DNA of 48,232 bases from Herbaspirillum sp. CF444 (GTDB lineage Bacteria > Pseudomonadota > Gammaproteobacteria > Burkholderiales > Burkholderiaceae_D), in assembly GCF_000282135.1 (NCBI RefSeq), contig NZ_AKJW01000006.1, positions 1 through 48,232 of the forward strand, in the 5' to 3' direction. The notes under the pieces are model-generated. The model did not search any database, was not told the origin of the DNA, and saw only the letters and a program-made list of their open reading frames with translations. How positions within the stretch are numbered: the first letter of the stretch is position 1; every line of letters starts with the position of its first letter. The position numbers and the translations under genes were made by a program. This document shows positions 9,653 through 19,198 of this stretch, piece after piece.

Positions 9653-10984
9653 TTGGCGACTACACCCCAACTTGCTAAAGGCGCTGCAAAAGGTTTCCCT
9701 TGGGGCCGTTTGTGGTTTTTGCTGGCGGCATTAGTTGTATATCGCATCGGTGCTCACATTCCTGTGCCAGGAATTGACCCGACGCAGTTGGCGCAATTGT
9801 TCAAACAAAATCAGGGCGGCATTCTGGGCATGTTCAACATGTTCTCCGGTGGTGCTCTGTCGCGTTTCACAATTTTCGCTCTTGGGATCATGCCGTATAT
9901 CTCGGCGTCGATCATCATGCAGTTGCTGTCGGTGGTATCGCCGCAACTGGAAGCGTTGAAAAAAGAAGGTGAAGCCGGGCGTCGCAAGATCACCCAGTAC
10001 ACCCGCTACGGCACCCTGGTGCTGGCAACGTTCCAGGCGCTGGGTATTGCCGTCGCATTGGAATCGCAAGCTGGTCTTGTGTTGGATCCGGGTCTGGCGT
10101 TCCGCCTGACAACGGTCGTGACGCTGGTGACCGGTACGATGTTCCTGATGTGGCTGGGCGAGCAAATTACAGAGCGTGGCTTGGGTAATGGTATTTCCAT
10201 CATTATTTTCGCCGGTATCGCAGCTGGTTTGCCGAACGCATTGGGTGGTTTGTTTGAGCTGGTCCGTACGGGCTCGATGAACGCATTGTCGGCAATTCTG
10301 ATCTGCCTGATCGTCGCCTTGGTGACGTTCCTGGTGGTGTTCATTGAACGCGGCCAGCGCAAGATTCTGGTGAACTATGCGAAACGCCAGGTTGGCAACA
10401 AGATTTACGGCGGTCAAAGCAGTCATTTGCCGTTGAAGCTGAATATGGCTGGTGTGATTCCTCCCATTTTTGCTTCGTCGATCATCTTGTTCCCGGCGAC
10501 GATCACGAGCTGGTTCACTTCCGGCGATACATCGAATCCTTTCATTCGTTTCCTGAAGGATTTGGCAGCATCGATGGCGCCAGGCGAACCGATTCATGCG
10601 CTGCTGTATGCGATCGCAATTGTTTTCTTCTGTTTTTTCTATACTGCGTTGGTATTCAACAGCAAAGAAACTGCAGATAACCTGAAAAAGAGCGGCGCGT
10701 TTGTTCCCGGTATTCGTCCTGGTGATCAAACAGCACGCTACATCGACAAGATCTTGATGCGCTTGACGTTGGCTGGTGCGGTGTACATCACACTGGTTTG
10801 CTTGTTGCCGGAATTCCTGATCGCACGTTGGAAGGTGCCTTTCTACTTCGGTGGAACTTCTCTTCTGATTATTGTGGTCGTCACCATGGATTTCATGGCG
10901 CAGGTTCAGAATTATGTAATGTCACAGCAGTATGAATCGTTGCTTCGTAAGGCAAATTTCAAGGGCGGCATGACTTCACGATAG
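9653..10984 (+). CDS. secY: Protein translocase subunit SecY
   Basis: SecY is the channel of the Sec translocon in the inner membrane. The 443-residue product has ten hydrophobic segments. Family landmarks are [30 protein letters not shown] for the plug and second segment, [18 protein letters not shown], and the cytoplasmic loop [18 protein letters not shown]. Translation starts at TTG 9653 with a GCGGAG site six bases ahead, since no ATG is available in a suitable place. SecB, the export chaperone, is also in this window at 35535-36029. Confidence 0.98.
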   Translation: MATTPQLAKGAAKGFPWGRLWFLLAALVVYRIGAHIPVPGIDPTQLAQLFKQNQGGILGMFNMFSGGALSRFTIFALGIMPYISASIIMQLLSVVSPQLEALKKEGEAGRRKITQYTRYGTLVLATFQALGIAVALESQAGLVLDPGLAFRLTTVVTLVTGTMFLMWLGEQITERGLGNGISIIIFAGIAAGLPNALGGLFELVRTGSMNALSAILICLIVALVTFLVVFIERGQRKILVNYAKRQVGNKIYGGQSSHLPLKLNMAGVIPPIFASSIILFPATITSWFTSGDTSNPFIRFLKDLAASMAPGEPIHALLYAIAIVFFCFFYTALVFNSKETADNLKKSGAFVPGIRPGDQTARYIDKILMRLTLAGAVYITLVCLLPEFLIARWKVPFYFGGTSLLIIVVVTMDFMAQVQNYVMSQQYESLLRKANFKGGMTSR

Positions 10985-11018
10985 GTGAAGGGTAGCGTCC
11001 AAAGGAACAGACGACGGA

Positions 11019-11237
11019 ATGGCAAAAGACGACGTTATTCAGATGCAAGGCGAGATTCTGGAGAATCTGCCTAATGCGACATTCAGAGTTAAGTTGGAAA
11101 ACGGACATGTTGTACTCGGCCATATTTCCGGGAAAATGCGGATGAACTATATTCGCATCCTCCCTGGAGATAAGGTGACAGTGGAACTGACTCCTTATGA
11201 TTTGAGCCGGGCACGTATCGTGTTCCGTACCAAGTAG
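11019..11237 (+). CDS. infA: Translation initiation factor IF-1
   Basis: IF-1 is an OB-fold protein that occupies the ribosomal A site during initiation. The 72-residue product begins [21 protein letters not shown] and ends [13 protein letters not shown]. Placing infA between secY and rpmJ is usual for this group. The start follows an AAAGGA site. Confidence 0.98.
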   Translation: MAKDDVIQMQGEILENLPNATFRVKLENGHVVLGHISGKMRMNYIRILPGDKVTVELTPYDLSRARIVFRTK

Positions 11238-11275
11238 TGTGAAACGAACCTAGTATTGAAAGAAAGAGGGCCACA

Positions 11276-11389
11276 ATGAAAGTGCTCGCATCAGTCAAGC
11301 GGATCTGCCGCAACTGCAAAATCATCAAGCGCAAAGGCGTAGTTCGTGTGATCTGCACAGAACCGCGTCATAAACAGCGCCAAGGTTAA
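11276..11389 (+). CDS. rpmJ: 50S ribosomal protein L36, zinc-binding type
   Basis: This 37-residue protein begins [20 protein letters not shown]. It has the zinc ribbon ligands C11, C14, C27 and H32, so it is the zinc-binding form. A purine-rich AAAGAGGG site lies upstream. Its position between infA and rpsM is the standard one. Zinc-free paralogues of L36 are often controlled by Zur; none is seen in this window. Confidence 0.97.
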   Translation: MKVLASVKRICRNCKIIKRKGVVRVICTEPRHKQRQG

Positions 11390-11417
11390 TTTAACGTTAT
11401 TGATCGAGGAATAACGC

Positions 11418-11783
11418 ATGGCACGTATTGCAGGGGTGAATATCCCCAACCATCAGCACACTGTTATCGGCCTGACAGCCATCTACGGTGTTGGCCGCCC
11501 ACGCGCAGAAGAAATCTGCGTCGCTACGGGTGTTCCGACCAACAAAAAGGTCAAGGATCTGGACGATAACGAGCTGGAAAAGCTTCGTGACGAAATTGCA
11601 AAATTCGTCGTCGAAGGTGACCTGCGTCGCGAACTGTCCATGAACATCAAGCGTTTGATGGATCTGGGCTGCTACCGTGGTATGCGTCACCGTAAGGGCT
11701 TGCCTTGCCGTGGCCAACGTACCCGCACCAATGCACGTACTCGCAAGGGTCCGCGCAAGGCTGCTCAATCGTTGAAGAAATAA
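11418..11783 (+). CDS. rpsM: 30S ribosomal protein S13
   Basis: S13 contacts the P-site tRNA and bridges to the large subunit. The 121-residue product begins [18 protein letters not shown] and has the conserved [17 protein letters not shown] near its end. It is the first gene of the alpha operon in E. coli, where S4 represses at the rpsM leader. The 28-base gap here is too short for the E. coli-type pseudoknot. Confidence 0.98.
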   Translation: MARIAGVNIPNHQHTVIGLTAIYGVGRPRAEEICVATGVPTNKKVKDLDDNELEKLRDEIAKFVVEGDLRRELSMNIKRLMDLGCYRGMRHRKGLPCRGQRTRTNARTRKGPRKAAQSLKK

Positions 11784-11826
11784 TCCCGGTACCCGCTAGT
11801 CGATTATCGGAATCAAGGAAATAATT

Positions 11827-12231
11827 ATGGCAAAAGCCCCAAATAACGCCGCAGCAGCACGTGTGCGCAAGAAAGTTAAGAAGAACGTTGCAGAAGGTAT
11901 CGCTCACGTTCACGCTTCCTTCAACAATACCATCATCACGATCACTGATCGCCAAGGTAATGCTTTGTCTTGGGCGACTTCGGGTGGTGCCGGTTTCAAG
12001 GGTTCGCGTAAATCGACTCCGTTTGCTGCTCAGGTCGCTGCTGAAGCCGCCGGCAAGGTTGCAATCGAATGCGGTATCAAGAATCTGGAAGTGCGCATCA
12101 AGGGCCCAGGCCCAGGTCGTGAATCGGCCGTCCGCGCACTGAACAATCTGGGCATCAAGATCACCCAGATCCAGGACGTGACTCCGGTCCCGCACAACGG
12201 CTGCCGCCCACCAAAGCGTCGTCGTATCTAA
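11827..12231 (+). CDS. rpsK: 30S ribosomal protein S11
   Basis: S11 forms the platform wall around the mRNA 3' side. The 134-residue product has [33 protein letters not shown] and the C-terminal [15 protein letters not shown], all diagnostic. A terminator follows the gene, which is unusual because rpsD normally shares the transcript. Confidence 0.98.
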   Translation: MAKAPNNAAAARVRKKVKKNVAEGIAHVHASFNNTIITITDRQGNALSWATSGGAGFKGSRKSTPFAAQVAAEAAGKVAIECGIKNLEVRIKGPGPGRESAVRALNNLGIKITQIQDVTPVPHNGCRPPKRRRI

Positions 12232-12238
12232 TTTGTAG

Positions 12239-12310
12239 TATAATCTTGCGCTTTCGCAGAATCTGCGGAAGCGTCGGAAATCACCCGCCAATGACCTTGG
12301 CGGGTTTTGT
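12239..12310 (+). terminator. Tandem hairpins with intrinsic terminator after rpsK
   Basis: Bases 12249-12273 form an 11-bp stem with one G-U pair and a 3-base loop. Bases 12283-12305 form a second stem, ACCCGCCAA pairing with TTGGCGGGT, followed directly by TTTT; this is a standard intrinsic terminator. A perfect TATAAT lies at 12239-12244 but no -35 partner is visible, so it may be chance. The terminator separates rpsM-rpsK from rpsD. Confidence 0.8.
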
Positions 12311-12398
12311 TCTTAAGCCCACTGTTTGATAGCACGCAGATCAAACTAGCGTTCAGGCCAGCGATGGTCTTGGGACGTCATTTAATAAAGGAAATACC
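12311..12398 (+). promoter_or_regulatory. Leader of rpsD with a 7-bp hairpin
   Basis: Between the terminator and rpsD lies a stem GTTTGAT (12324-12330) with ATCAAAC (12340-12346). I see no convincing promoter hexamers. If rpsD-rpoA-rplQ form their own unit, this stretch must hold either the promoter or the antitermination target. S4 control at this site is a guess based on the known autoregulation of S4 in other bacteria. Confidence 0.3.
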
Positions 12399-13022
12399 GT
12401 GGCACGTTATATCGGACCAAAAGCAAAACTTTCCCGCCGCGAAGGCACCGACCTGTTCCTGAAGAGCGCACGTCGCTCGCTGGATTCCAAGTGCAAACTG
12501 GATTCCAAGCCAGGTCAACACGGTCGCACTTCCGGTGCTCGTACTTCGGATTACGGCAACCAATTGCGCGAAAAGCAAAAGGTCAAGCGTATCTACGGCG
12601 TACTCGAGCGCCAATTCCGCCGCTACTTCGCTGAAGCGGACCGTCGCAAGGGCAACACCGGCGAAACACTGCTGAAGTTGCTGGAAGCCCGTCTGGACAA
12701 CGTCGTTTATCGCATGGGCTTCGGCTCGACCCGCGCTGAAGCGCGTCAGCTGGTGTCCCACAAGGCGCTGACTGTCAACGGTATCGTCGTGAACATCGCT
12801 TCGTACCAGGTCAAGGCTGGCGACGTCGTTGCCGTTCGCGAAAAAGCCAAGAAGCAAGTGCGTATCGCTGAAGCCCTGTCGCTGGCCGAGCAATCCGGTT
12901 TCCCATCGTGGGTTTCCGTCGATGCCAAGAAGCTCGAAGGTATTTACAAGACCTCCCCGGACCGTAACGAAATCGCCAACGACGTCAACGAATCGCTGAT
13001 CGTCGAATTGTATTCGCGTTAA
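12399..13022 (+). CDS. rpsD: 30S ribosomal protein S4
   Basis: S4 nucleates 16S rRNA folding, and in E. coli it represses the alpha operon and acts in rRNA antitermination. The 207-residue product begins [19 protein letters not shown]. It has the S4 RNA-binding fold around residues 97-155 ([20 protein letters not shown]) and ends [12 protein letters not shown]. It starts with GTG behind an AAAGGA site. Terminators lie on both sides of the gene. Confidence 0.98.
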   Translation: MARYIGPKAKLSRREGTDLFLKSARRSLDSKCKLDSKPGQHGRTSGARTSDYGNQLREKQKVKRIYGVLERQFRRYFAEADRRKGNTGETLLKLLEARLDNVVYRMGFGSTRAEARQLVSHKALTVNGIVVNIASYQVKAGDVVAVREKAKKQVRIAEALSLAEQSGFPSWVSVDAKKLEGIYKTSPDRNEIANDVNESLIVELYSR

Positions 13023-13044
13023 TCCGTATCCTGAGTTTTCCCCG

Positions 13045-13069
13045 TGCCCACCTCTAGGTGGGCATTTTT
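13045..13069 (+). terminator. Intrinsic terminator between rpsD and rpoA
   Basis: A 9-bp perfect stem (TGCCCACCT with AGGTGGGCA) with a 2-base gap is followed by TTTTT at 13065-13069. It looks fully functional, yet rpoA starts only 58 bases later without a clear promoter. Partial readthrough or ribosomal-protein antitermination is therefore implied. Confidence 0.8.
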
Positions 13070-13127
13070 CCGACATGCCATCAGCCTTATCGGTGTAACG
13101 AACCGAGGGTATTGAAAAGGACATTTC

Positions 13128-14105
13128 ATGCAAAATAGTTTGTTGAAGCCACGTATCATCGAAGTTGAAGCGCTCGGCGCCGGTCACGCAAAGGTCGTGA
13201 TGGAGCCGTTCGAACGTGGCTATGGCCACACCCTGGGCAACGCGCTGCGCCGCGTTCTGCTGTCGTCGATGATCGGTTACGCCCCGACCGAAGTCACCAT
13301 CGCCGGCGTCGTACATGAATATTCGTCCCTCGACGGCGTGCAGGAAGACGTCGTTGACATCTTGCTGAACCTGAAGGGCGTAGTCTTCAAGCTGCACAAC
13401 CGCGACGAAGTCACACTGACTTTGAAGAAAGAAGGCGAAGGCGTTGTGCTGGCATCGGATATCGATCTGCCGCACGATGTCGAGCTGATCAATCCTGATC
13501 ACGTGATCGCCAACCTGACCGCAGGTGGCAAGCTGGACATGCAGATCAAGGTCGAAAAGGGCCGTGGCTACGTGCCGGGCAACGTTCGCCGTCTGTCCGA
13601 AGATGCCAACAAGACCATCGGTCGCATCATCCTGGACGCATCGTTCTCGCCGGTCCGCCGCGTTTCCTACGCTGTTGAGTCCGCTCGTGTGGAACAACGT
13701 ACCGACCTGGACAAGCTGGTCATCAACATCGAAACCAACGGTGTGATCACCCCGGAAGAAGCGATCCGTCAATCGGCCCGCGTCCTGGTTGATCAACTGA
13801 ACGTGTTCGCTGCGCTGGAAGGCACCGAAGCGACTGCCGAAGCTCCATCGCGTGCACCGCAAGTCGATCCTATCCTGCTGCGTCCGGTCGACGACCTGGA
13901 ACTGACTGTCCGTTCGGCAAACTGCCTGAAGGCCGAAAACATCTACTACATTGGCGATCTGATCCAACGTAGCGAGAATGAACTGCTGAAGACGCCGAAC
14001 CTGGGCCGCAAGTCCCTGAACGAAATCAAGGAAGTTCTGGCATCCCGCGGTCTGACCCTGGGCATGAAGCTGGAAAACTGGCCGCCAGCCGGCCTGGAAA
14101 AGTAA
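13128..14105 (+). CDS. rpoA: DNA-directed RNA polymerase alpha subunit
   Basis: Alpha forms the assembly dimer of RNA polymerase and contacts UP elements and activators. The 325-residue product has the N-terminal dimerisation domain ([21 protein letters not shown] near residues 31-51) and the C-terminal domain from about residue 245. The latter includes [15 protein letters not shown], which carries the DNA-contacting arginine, and [16 protein letters not shown]. An AAAGGA site precedes the start. It lies between a terminator and a perfect hairpin. Confidence 0.98.
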   Translation: MQNSLLKPRIIEVEALGAGHAKVVMEPFERGYGHTLGNALRRVLLSSMIGYAPTEVTIAGVVHEYSSLDGVQEDVVDILLNLKGVVFKLHNRDEVTLTLKKEGEGVVLASDIDLPHDVELINPDHVIANLTAGGKLDMQIKVEKGRGYVPGNVRRLSEDANKTIGRIILDASFSPVRRVSYAVESARVEQRTDLDKLVINIETNGVITPEEAIRQSARVLVDQLNVFAALEGTEATAEAPSRAPQVDPILLRPVDDLELTVRSANCLKAENIYYIGDLIQRSENELLKTPNLGRKSLNEIKEVLASRGLTLGMKLENWPPAGLEK

Positions 14106-14115
14106 TTAAGCAATG

Positions 14116-14146
14116 ATGACGAGCGGTTGTTTCAACCGCTCGTCAT
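14116..14146 (+). terminator. Perfect 14-bp hairpin between rpoA and rplQ
   Basis: Bases 14116-14129 pair perfectly with 14133-14146 around a TTT loop. No T-run follows, so this is not a standard intrinsic terminator. It may slow RNA decay, mark a processing site, or act as a weak terminator that sets the level of rplQ relative to rpoA. Confidence 0.5.
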
Positions 14147-14287
14147 GCAGAGCAAAGAATCAAGCAGCACCGCAGTAGAAGCAAGAAGTCCTGGCAACAG
14201 GCAATAACCCAATCGATACCGGTCCGCGGCAACTAGACACTGCCGATAGAAGAACTGGATTAAAACTGTAATCTGAAAGGAAATATC

Positions 14288-14677
14288 ATGCGTCACCGTC
14301 ACGGTCTCCGTAAACTGAATCGTACTTCCTCGCACCGCCTGGCAATGCTGCGCAACATGACAGTATCCCTGCTGCGTCACGAAGCCATCAAGACAACCTT
14401 GCCAAAAGCCAAGGAACTGCGCCGCGTCGTCGAGCCTATCCTGACTCTGGGCAAGACCGATACACTGGCCAACAAGCGTCTGGCATTTTCCCGCCTGCGC
14501 GACCGTGAAATCGTCGGCAAGCTGTTCTCCGAACTGGGCCCACGTTACGCAGCACGTAACGGCGGTTACCTGCGTATCCTGAAAATGGGTTTCCGCGTCG
14601 GCGACAATGCGCCGATGGCTTTCGTTGAACTGGTCGATCGTCCGGACGTCTCCGAAGAAGCGCCAAGCGTTGAGTAA
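14288..14677 (+). CDS. rplQ: 50S ribosomal protein L17
   Basis: L17 is a large-subunit protein near the tunnel exit. The 129-residue product begins [17 protein letters not shown] and has [23 protein letters not shown], the family signature. An AAAGGA site precedes the ATG. A clear terminator follows, which closes the ribosomal supercluster. Confidence 0.98.
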   Translation: MRHRHGLRKLNRTSSHRLAMLRNMTVSLLRHEAIKTTLPKAKELRRVVEPILTLGKTDTLANKRLAFSRLRDREIVGKLFSELGPRYAARNGGYLRILKMGFRVGDNAPMAFVELVDRPDVSEEAPSVE

Positions 14678-14725
14678 TCTGCGCCGCATGCAGACATCGC
14701 ATCAAGCGCGATAAGCACGATGAAG

Positions 14726-14751
14726 AAAAGCCAGGCTCTGCCTGGCTTTTT
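14726..14751 (+). terminator. Intrinsic terminator after rplQ
   Basis: An 11-bp stem, AAAAGCCAGGC with GCCTGGCTTTT around a TCT loop, is followed by a further T. It ends the ribosomal protein cluster. Confidence 0.9.
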
Positions 14752-15060
14752 GCATTTTTGGCTCAAACAAAAAACAGAATACGGATAACTTCGCGCAAGC
14801 AGCAGGTCTTCTTGAAACGATTAGGAGTGTGCGTGGTCGAACGGCGGAGTGTGACCGCTCGGGTTCTCGGGATGTCGCCCCGCGATCGTGGCAATGGCAA
14901 TCAACGACGGTTCTCGCCGGCAGTTCGGCTCAGCCCGTAACTCCGGTATCATCTCCGCACGCGCAACGCGGCGTAGAAATAATCATCTGCTGCAGACGCC
15001 GCCATCACAACGACAAGCGCCGACAGCAGACCGCAATAACATCGCAGCACCGGGGACAAC
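14752..15060. other. Gene-free spacer between rplQ and the ABC exporter
   Basis: About 310 bases separate the rplQ terminator from the exporter ATPase. I find no reading frame with coding character, no clear promoter and no strong hairpin. The exporter promoter must lie here, but I cannot place it. Confidence 0.4.
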
Positions 15061-15993
15061 GTGACAGAGACATCCATACTTTCGGTCAGCAAACTGCACA
15101 AGGCCTTTGGTTCCGGCGCCGAGCGCACGCCCATCATCAACGACCTGTCCTTTGCATTGCGGCCCGGCGAATGCTATGGACTGCTCGGTCCCAACGGCGC
15201 CGGCAAAACCACTACCTTGCGGCTTTGTCTCGGCTTGTCGGTGCCCGACAGCGGCGAGATCCGCCTTAACGGCCGGCCCATTCCGGATCAGGCAAGAGCG
15301 GCGCGCATGCGCGTCGGCGTGGTGCCGCAGGCGGATAATCTCGATCCCGATTTTACCGTGCAGGAAAACCTGCAAGTCTTCGGCCGTTACTTTGGCATAG
15401 CGGACGCGCTCATGGCGCAGCGGATTCCGGATCTGCTGGAGTTCGCCAATCTGACGGCCAAGAAAGATGCGCGCATCGGCGAGCTGTCCGGCGGCATGAA
15501 ACGCCGGCTGACCTTGGCGCGGGCGCTGGTCAACGACCCCGACCTGATCTTCATGGACGAACCGACCACCGGCCTCGATCCGCAGGCGCGCCACATGATC
15601 TGGGAACGTCTCAAGAGCCTGCTGGCCCGCGGCAAAACCATCCTGCTGACCACGCATTTCATGGACGAGGCGGAGCGCTTGTGCGACCGCCTGGCCGTCA
15701 TCGACCACGGCAGGATGATTGCCGAGGGATCGCCGCAGCAACTGATTGCTCAGCACATCGAAGCCGAAGTCCTGGAGGTCTACGGCGAAAACGCCAGGAA
15801 CTGGGCGGAGCAGCACGGCCGCGATCACGCCGCCCGCATCGAGCATAGCGGCGAAACGGCGTTCTGCTACACCAATGACGCGCAATCGCTGCTGGCGACG
15901 CTGCAGCACGTGCAAGGCGTGCGCTACCTGCATCGCCCGGCCAACCTGGAAGATCTCTTCCTCAAGCTGACCGGCCGCGAAATGCGCGACTGA
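15061..15993 (+). CDS. ABC-2 type exporter ATPase, NodI-like
   Basis: This is the ATP-binding subunit of an ABC-2 exporter. The 310-residue product has Walker [10 protein letters not shown] (43-51), the Q-loop VPQADN (88-93), the signature LSGGMKRR (142-149), Walker B with MDEPTTGLD (165-173) and the switch histidine in TTHFMDEAE. The C-terminal 80 residues resemble those of NodI and DrrA-type ATPases. It starts at GTG behind CGGGGAC. The permease gene follows after 27 bases. NodI exports lipochitooligosaccharide in rhizobia, but no nod genes are present, so the substrate here is unknown. Confidence 0.9.
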   Translation: MTETSILSVSKLHKAFGSGAERTPIINDLSFALRPGECYGLLGPNGAGKTTTLRLCLGLSVPDSGEIRLNGRPIPDQARAARMRVGVVPQADNLDPDFTVQENLQVFGRYFGIADALMAQRIPDLLEFANLTAKKDARIGELSGGMKRRLTLARALVNDPDLIFMDEPTTGLDPQARHMIWERLKSLLARGKTILLTTHFMDEAERLCDRLAVIDHGRMIAEGSPQQLIAQHIEAEVLEVYGENARNWAEQHGRDHAARIEHSGETAFCYTNDAQSLLATLQHVQGVRYLHRPANLEDLFLKLTGREMRD

Positions 15994-16020
15994 GGCGCGA
16001 CTGAGAACAAAGGACCAGAC

Positions 16021-16797
16021 ATGACAAGCATCTACGCCCTTCCGGCATTCTCGTTGCGCTTCTATCCGATCTGGCGGCGCAACTTCCTGGTCTGGAAAAA
16101 GCTGATGGTCGCCAGCGTGCTCGGCAACATCGCCGATCCGCTGATCACCCTGATCGCCTTCGGCTACGGCCTGGGCAGCATGCTCAAGGAAGTCGATGGC
16201 ATTCCCTACATCCACTACCTCGCCTCGGGCTCGATCTGCATGTCGGTCATGATGGCGTCGTCGTTCGAAGCCCTGTATTCGGCCTATTCGCGCATGAGCG
16301 TGCAGCGCACCTGGGATGCGCTGATGAACGCACCGCTGGCGCTGGACGACATCGTGCTGGCCGAGCTGCTGTGGAGCGCCACCAAGTCCCTCTTCAGCGG
16401 CGTCGCCATCCTCTGCGTGATGTTCGCGCTCGGCATTGGTCTGCATCCGCAAGTGCTGCTGGTGCTGCCGCTGCTGTTCTTCGCAGGCATGACCTTCGCC
16501 GCGCTTGGACTGATCATGAATGCGCTGGCGCGCGGCTACGACTTCTTCACCTATTACTTCACGCTGATCTTGACGCCGATGGTTTTCCTGTCGGGCGTGT
16601 ATTATCCGGTTGCGCAGCTGCCGTCGTGGCTGCAGCTGGTGTCGCAGTTCCTGCCATTGAGCGCGGCCGTCAATCTGGTGCGCCCGCTGGTGCTCGGCGG
16701 CTGGCCGCAGTCGCCGTTGCTCGATCTGGCGATACTGGCGGCATATTGCTGCGGCGGTTTTTACGCGGCGATGATTTTCACGCGCCGCCGGTTTTGA
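16021..16797 (+). CDS. ABC-2 type exporter permease, NodJ-like
   Basis: This is the membrane partner of the preceding ATPase. The 258-residue product has about six hydrophobic segments after a cytoplasmic N-terminus (WRRNFLVWKKLM) and the conserved ABC-2 region with FLSGVYYPVAQLPSWLQ near residues 190-210. Length and motifs match NodJ. An AAAGGA site precedes the ATG. The pair is typical of housekeeping exporters in Burkholderiales, from which rhizobial nodIJ have been proposed to descend. Confidence 0.88.
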   Translation: MTSIYALPAFSLRFYPIWRRNFLVWKKLMVASVLGNIADPLITLIAFGYGLGSMLKEVDGIPYIHYLASGSICMSVMMASSFEALYSAYSRMSVQRTWDALMNAPLALDDIVLAELLWSATKSLFSGVAILCVMFALGIGLHPQVLLVLPLLFFAGMTFAALGLIMNALARGYDFFTYYFTLILTPMVFLSGVYYPVAQLPSWLQLVSQFLPLSAAVNLVRPLVLGGWPQSPLLDLAILAAYCCGGFYAAMIFTRRRF

Positions 16798-16831
16798 TGC
16801 GGATGCCGACAATACCATTCGGAGAGATGCC

Positions 16832-17164
16832 ATGGAACAAGCCCTGCTCGTGTTGAGCAACGTCCCCGATGCCGAACTGGCAGGCACAATAGCGCGCACG
16901 CTGGTGGAACAACGACTGGCCGCCTGCGTCAATATCATGCCTGCGGTACAGTCGGTATATCAATGGCAGGGGGCCATCGAGCATGCCAGCGAGGTGACGC
17001 TGATGATCAAGACCACGCAGGCGCGCTACGCCGAACTGGAGGCGGCGATCAAGGCGGCGCATCCGTATGACGTGCCTGAAATCATCGCCATTCCGATCGC
17101 CGCCGGTCTGCCGGCCTATCTGAACTGGATCGTTGCAGAAACAAGGAAAGAGTTGAATGTTTAA
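16832..17164 (+). CDS. cutA: Divalent cation tolerance protein CutA
   Basis: CutA is a small trimeric protein of PII-like fold, linked to copper tolerance and found next to dsbD in many proteobacteria. The 110-residue product has LVLSNVPDAELAGTIARTLV, the conserved AACVNIMPAVQSVYQWQG and the C-terminal HPYDVPEIIAIPI. A GGAG site precedes the ATG. It overlaps dsbD by eight bases, so the two are probably translated together. The biochemical role of CutA is not settled. Confidence 0.96.
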   Translation: MEQALLVLSNVPDAELAGTIARTLVEQRLAACVNIMPAVQSVYQWQGAIEHASEVTLMIKTTQARYAELEAAIKAAHPYDVPEIIAIPIAAGLPAYLNWIVAETRKELNV

Positions 17165-18977
17165 GCGTTTGCTGGCCGCCGTACATACCCGATATGGCGC
17201 CATGGAGAAGACCTGGAAGAATTGCATGGCGACGCTGCTGATGGCAGCGCCCATAGCCTTGATGCTGGCGTCGACGGCGGCGCGCGCAGCGGATTATTTG
17301 TCGCCCGAAGCCGCGTTCAGGTTCTCCGCCAAAATGCTCGACGCCAGGACGCTGGAAGTCGACTATGCGATCGCCGACGGCTATTACATGTACCGCGACC
17401 GTTTCCATTTCAAGGCGGAAGGCGCGACGCTCGGCGAGCCTGATTTCCCGCACGGCAAGGTCAAGTACGACGACAACTTCCAGAAAGAAGTTGAGACCTA
17501 CCATAACAGCGTCAGTATCCGCATACCGGTTGAAGCTGCCGGTCCATTCAAGTTGATCGCAAGCGGGCAGGGTTGTGCCGACAAAGGCTTGTGCTATCCG
17601 CCGATGGACACGATAGCGGCCATGTCGCCGGACGCCATCGGCCAGGTTGTGAAAGCCGGGACTGCCGACGCTGCAAACAACAGCGCCAACGGAGCAGATG
17701 TCTCCGACATGGACAAGATCGGTACAGTCCTCAAGAGCGGCAAGCTGCTGGCGGTGCTGTCGTTGTTCTTCCTGCTCGGCATCGGCCTGTCGTTTACGCC
17801 GTGCGTATTGCCCATGGTGCCCATCCTGTCGTCCATCATCGTCGGTGAAGGTGCGCAGTCCAGTCGCGGACGCGGCTTGCTGCTGTCGGTCACGTATGTA
17901 CTCGGCATGGCGCTGATCTATACCGCTCTGGGTATTGCTGCCGGCATGATCGGCGAAGGCTTGTCGGCAGCCTTGCAAAATCCCTGGGTGCTGGGTCTGT
18001 TCGCCTTGCTGATGGTCGGCTTGTCGCTGTCGATGTTCGATTTCTATCAATTGCAGGTGCCGTCGGCGTTGCAGTCCAAATTGACGCAGGCATCGGAACA
18101 GCAGGGCGGCGGCAAACTGGTCGGCGTCTTCATCATGGGCGCCATCTCGGCATTGATCGTCGGTCCCTGTGTCGCAGCGCCGTTGGCCGGCGCGCTGCTC
18201 TACATCAGCCAGACACGCGACGTGGTGCTGGGCGGCAGCGCCTTGTTGGCGATGGCGATCGGCATGGGTGTGCCGCTGCTGATCATCGGTGCATCCGCCG
18301 GTGCTTTGCTGCCGCGCGCGGGCGGCTGGATGGAGTCGGTCAAGCGCTTCTTCGGCGTGCTGATGCTGGCGACGGCATTGTGGATGGTGTCGCCGGTCAT
18401 TCCTGCGTGGTTGTTCGTCGCCGGGTGGGCTGCGCTCGGCATCGCTTACGGCGCGTATCTGTTGTGGAGTCAGCCGGTACGCTGGACCTCGCGTGCCTTC
18501 GGCCTGGTGTTCGCTGCCTTGGGATTGCTGCAACTGGTCAGTGTTGCCAGCGGCGGGCGCGATGCATTGGCGCCTTTGTCGCATCTGCATGGTGGAAGTG
18601 GCAGTGGCGCTCAGGCTGCGCACACCGATTTTGTGCGCGTGCGCTCGATTGCCGAACTTGATGCCGCGCTGGCGCAGACCGGCGGCAAGCCGGCGCTGCT
18701 CGACTTCTATGCGGACTGGTGCGTCTCCTGCAAGGAGATGGAAAAATTCACCTTCACCGACGCGCGCGTGCGCGAGCAGTTCTCGAACATGGTCTTGCTG
18801 CAGATCGACGTCACCGCCAACAACGCCGACGACAAAGCCATGCTCAAGCGCTTCCAGCTATTCGGGCCGCCGGGCATCATCCTGTTCGATCGCCAGGGAC
18901 GGGAACTGGCGGGCAAGCGCGTGATCGGTTACCAGAGCGCCGACCAGTTCTTGCAAAGCCTGCAAGCCGTCAGGTAA
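17157..18977 (+). CDS. dsbD: Thiol:disulfide interchange protein DsbD
   Basis: DsbD carries electrons from cytoplasmic thioredoxin across the inner membrane to keep periplasmic thiols reduced, including apocytochrome c for haem attachment. The 606-residue product has a signal sequence ending near ARA-ADYL, an alpha domain with the cysteine pair of GCADKGLC, a membrane domain with paired cysteines in FTPCVLPMVP and VGPCVAAPLAG, and a C-terminal thioredoxin-like domain with C522-V-S-C525. Later in-frame ATG codons (codons 16 and 24) could be the true start; the later ones would give a more compact signal peptide. It fits the nearby cytochrome c maturation genes. Confidence 0.96.
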   Translation: MFKRLLAAVHTRYGAMEKTWKNCMATLLMAAPIALMLASTAARAADYLSPEAAFRFSAKMLDARTLEVDYAIADGYYMYRDRFHFKAEGATLGEPDFPHGKVKYDDNFQKEVETYHNSVSIRIPVEAAGPFKLIASGQGCADKGLCYPPMDTIAAMSPDAIGQVVKAGTADAANNSANGADVSDMDKIGTVLKSGKLLAVLSLFFLLGIGLSFTPCVLPMVPILSSIIVGEGAQSSRGRGLLLSVTYVLGMALIYTALGIAAGMIGEGLSAALQNPWVLGLFALLMVGLSLSMFDFYQLQVPSALQSKLTQASEQQGGGKLVGVFIMGAISALIVGPCVAAPLAGALLYISQTRDVVLGGSALLAMAIGMGVPLLIIGASAGALLPRAGGWMESVKRFFGVLMLATALWMVSPVIPAWLFVAGWAALGIAYGAYLLWSQPVRWTSRAFGLVFAALGLLQLVSVASGGRDALAPLSHLHGGSGSGAQAAHTDFVRVRSIAELDAALAQTGGKPALLDFYADWCVSCKEMEKFTFTDARVREQFSNMVLLQIDVTANNADDKAMLKRFQLFGPPGIILFDRQGRELAGKRVIGYQSADQFLQSLQAVR

Positions 18978-19071
18978 ACATCCGGCAACTATTTTCCGTT
19001 ATCCAGAAGGCATCCTGCACCGAACGGTTCGCGTCATAGCTCAAGGTTATTAGGTTAGGCATTAATAGTTG

Positions 19072-19101
19072 TTGGAACGCGGTCGACATAGACGCTATAG
19101 T
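19072..19101 (+). promoter_or_regulatory. Probable promoter of the peroxiredoxin gene
   Basis: TTGGAA (19072-19077), an 18-bp spacer and TATAGT (19096-19101) make a plausible sigma-70 promoter about 100 bases upstream of the peroxiredoxin start. I see no convincing OxyR site around it. Confidence 0.45.
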
Positions 19102-19198
19102 TAACATCCTGTTTCAGGGTGCGTTCCACGATCTGCCAAGTTGCATGGTTGCCGAAACGAAGCGCACTCCCCGACTATTCCGTTACAAGGAGACTGAG

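Noticed and set aside
14983..16938. A 651-codon open frame on the minus strand
   Set aside because: It is antisense to the ABC exporter genes and the start of cutA, with no family motifs. The sense-strand genes are unmistakable.
19086..19101. ATAG-CTAT pattern upstream of the peroxiredoxin gene as an OxyR site
   Set aside because: The spacing is three bases instead of the seven needed between half-sites, and no second pair of half-sites is present. The bases are better explained as the -10 region of a promoter.
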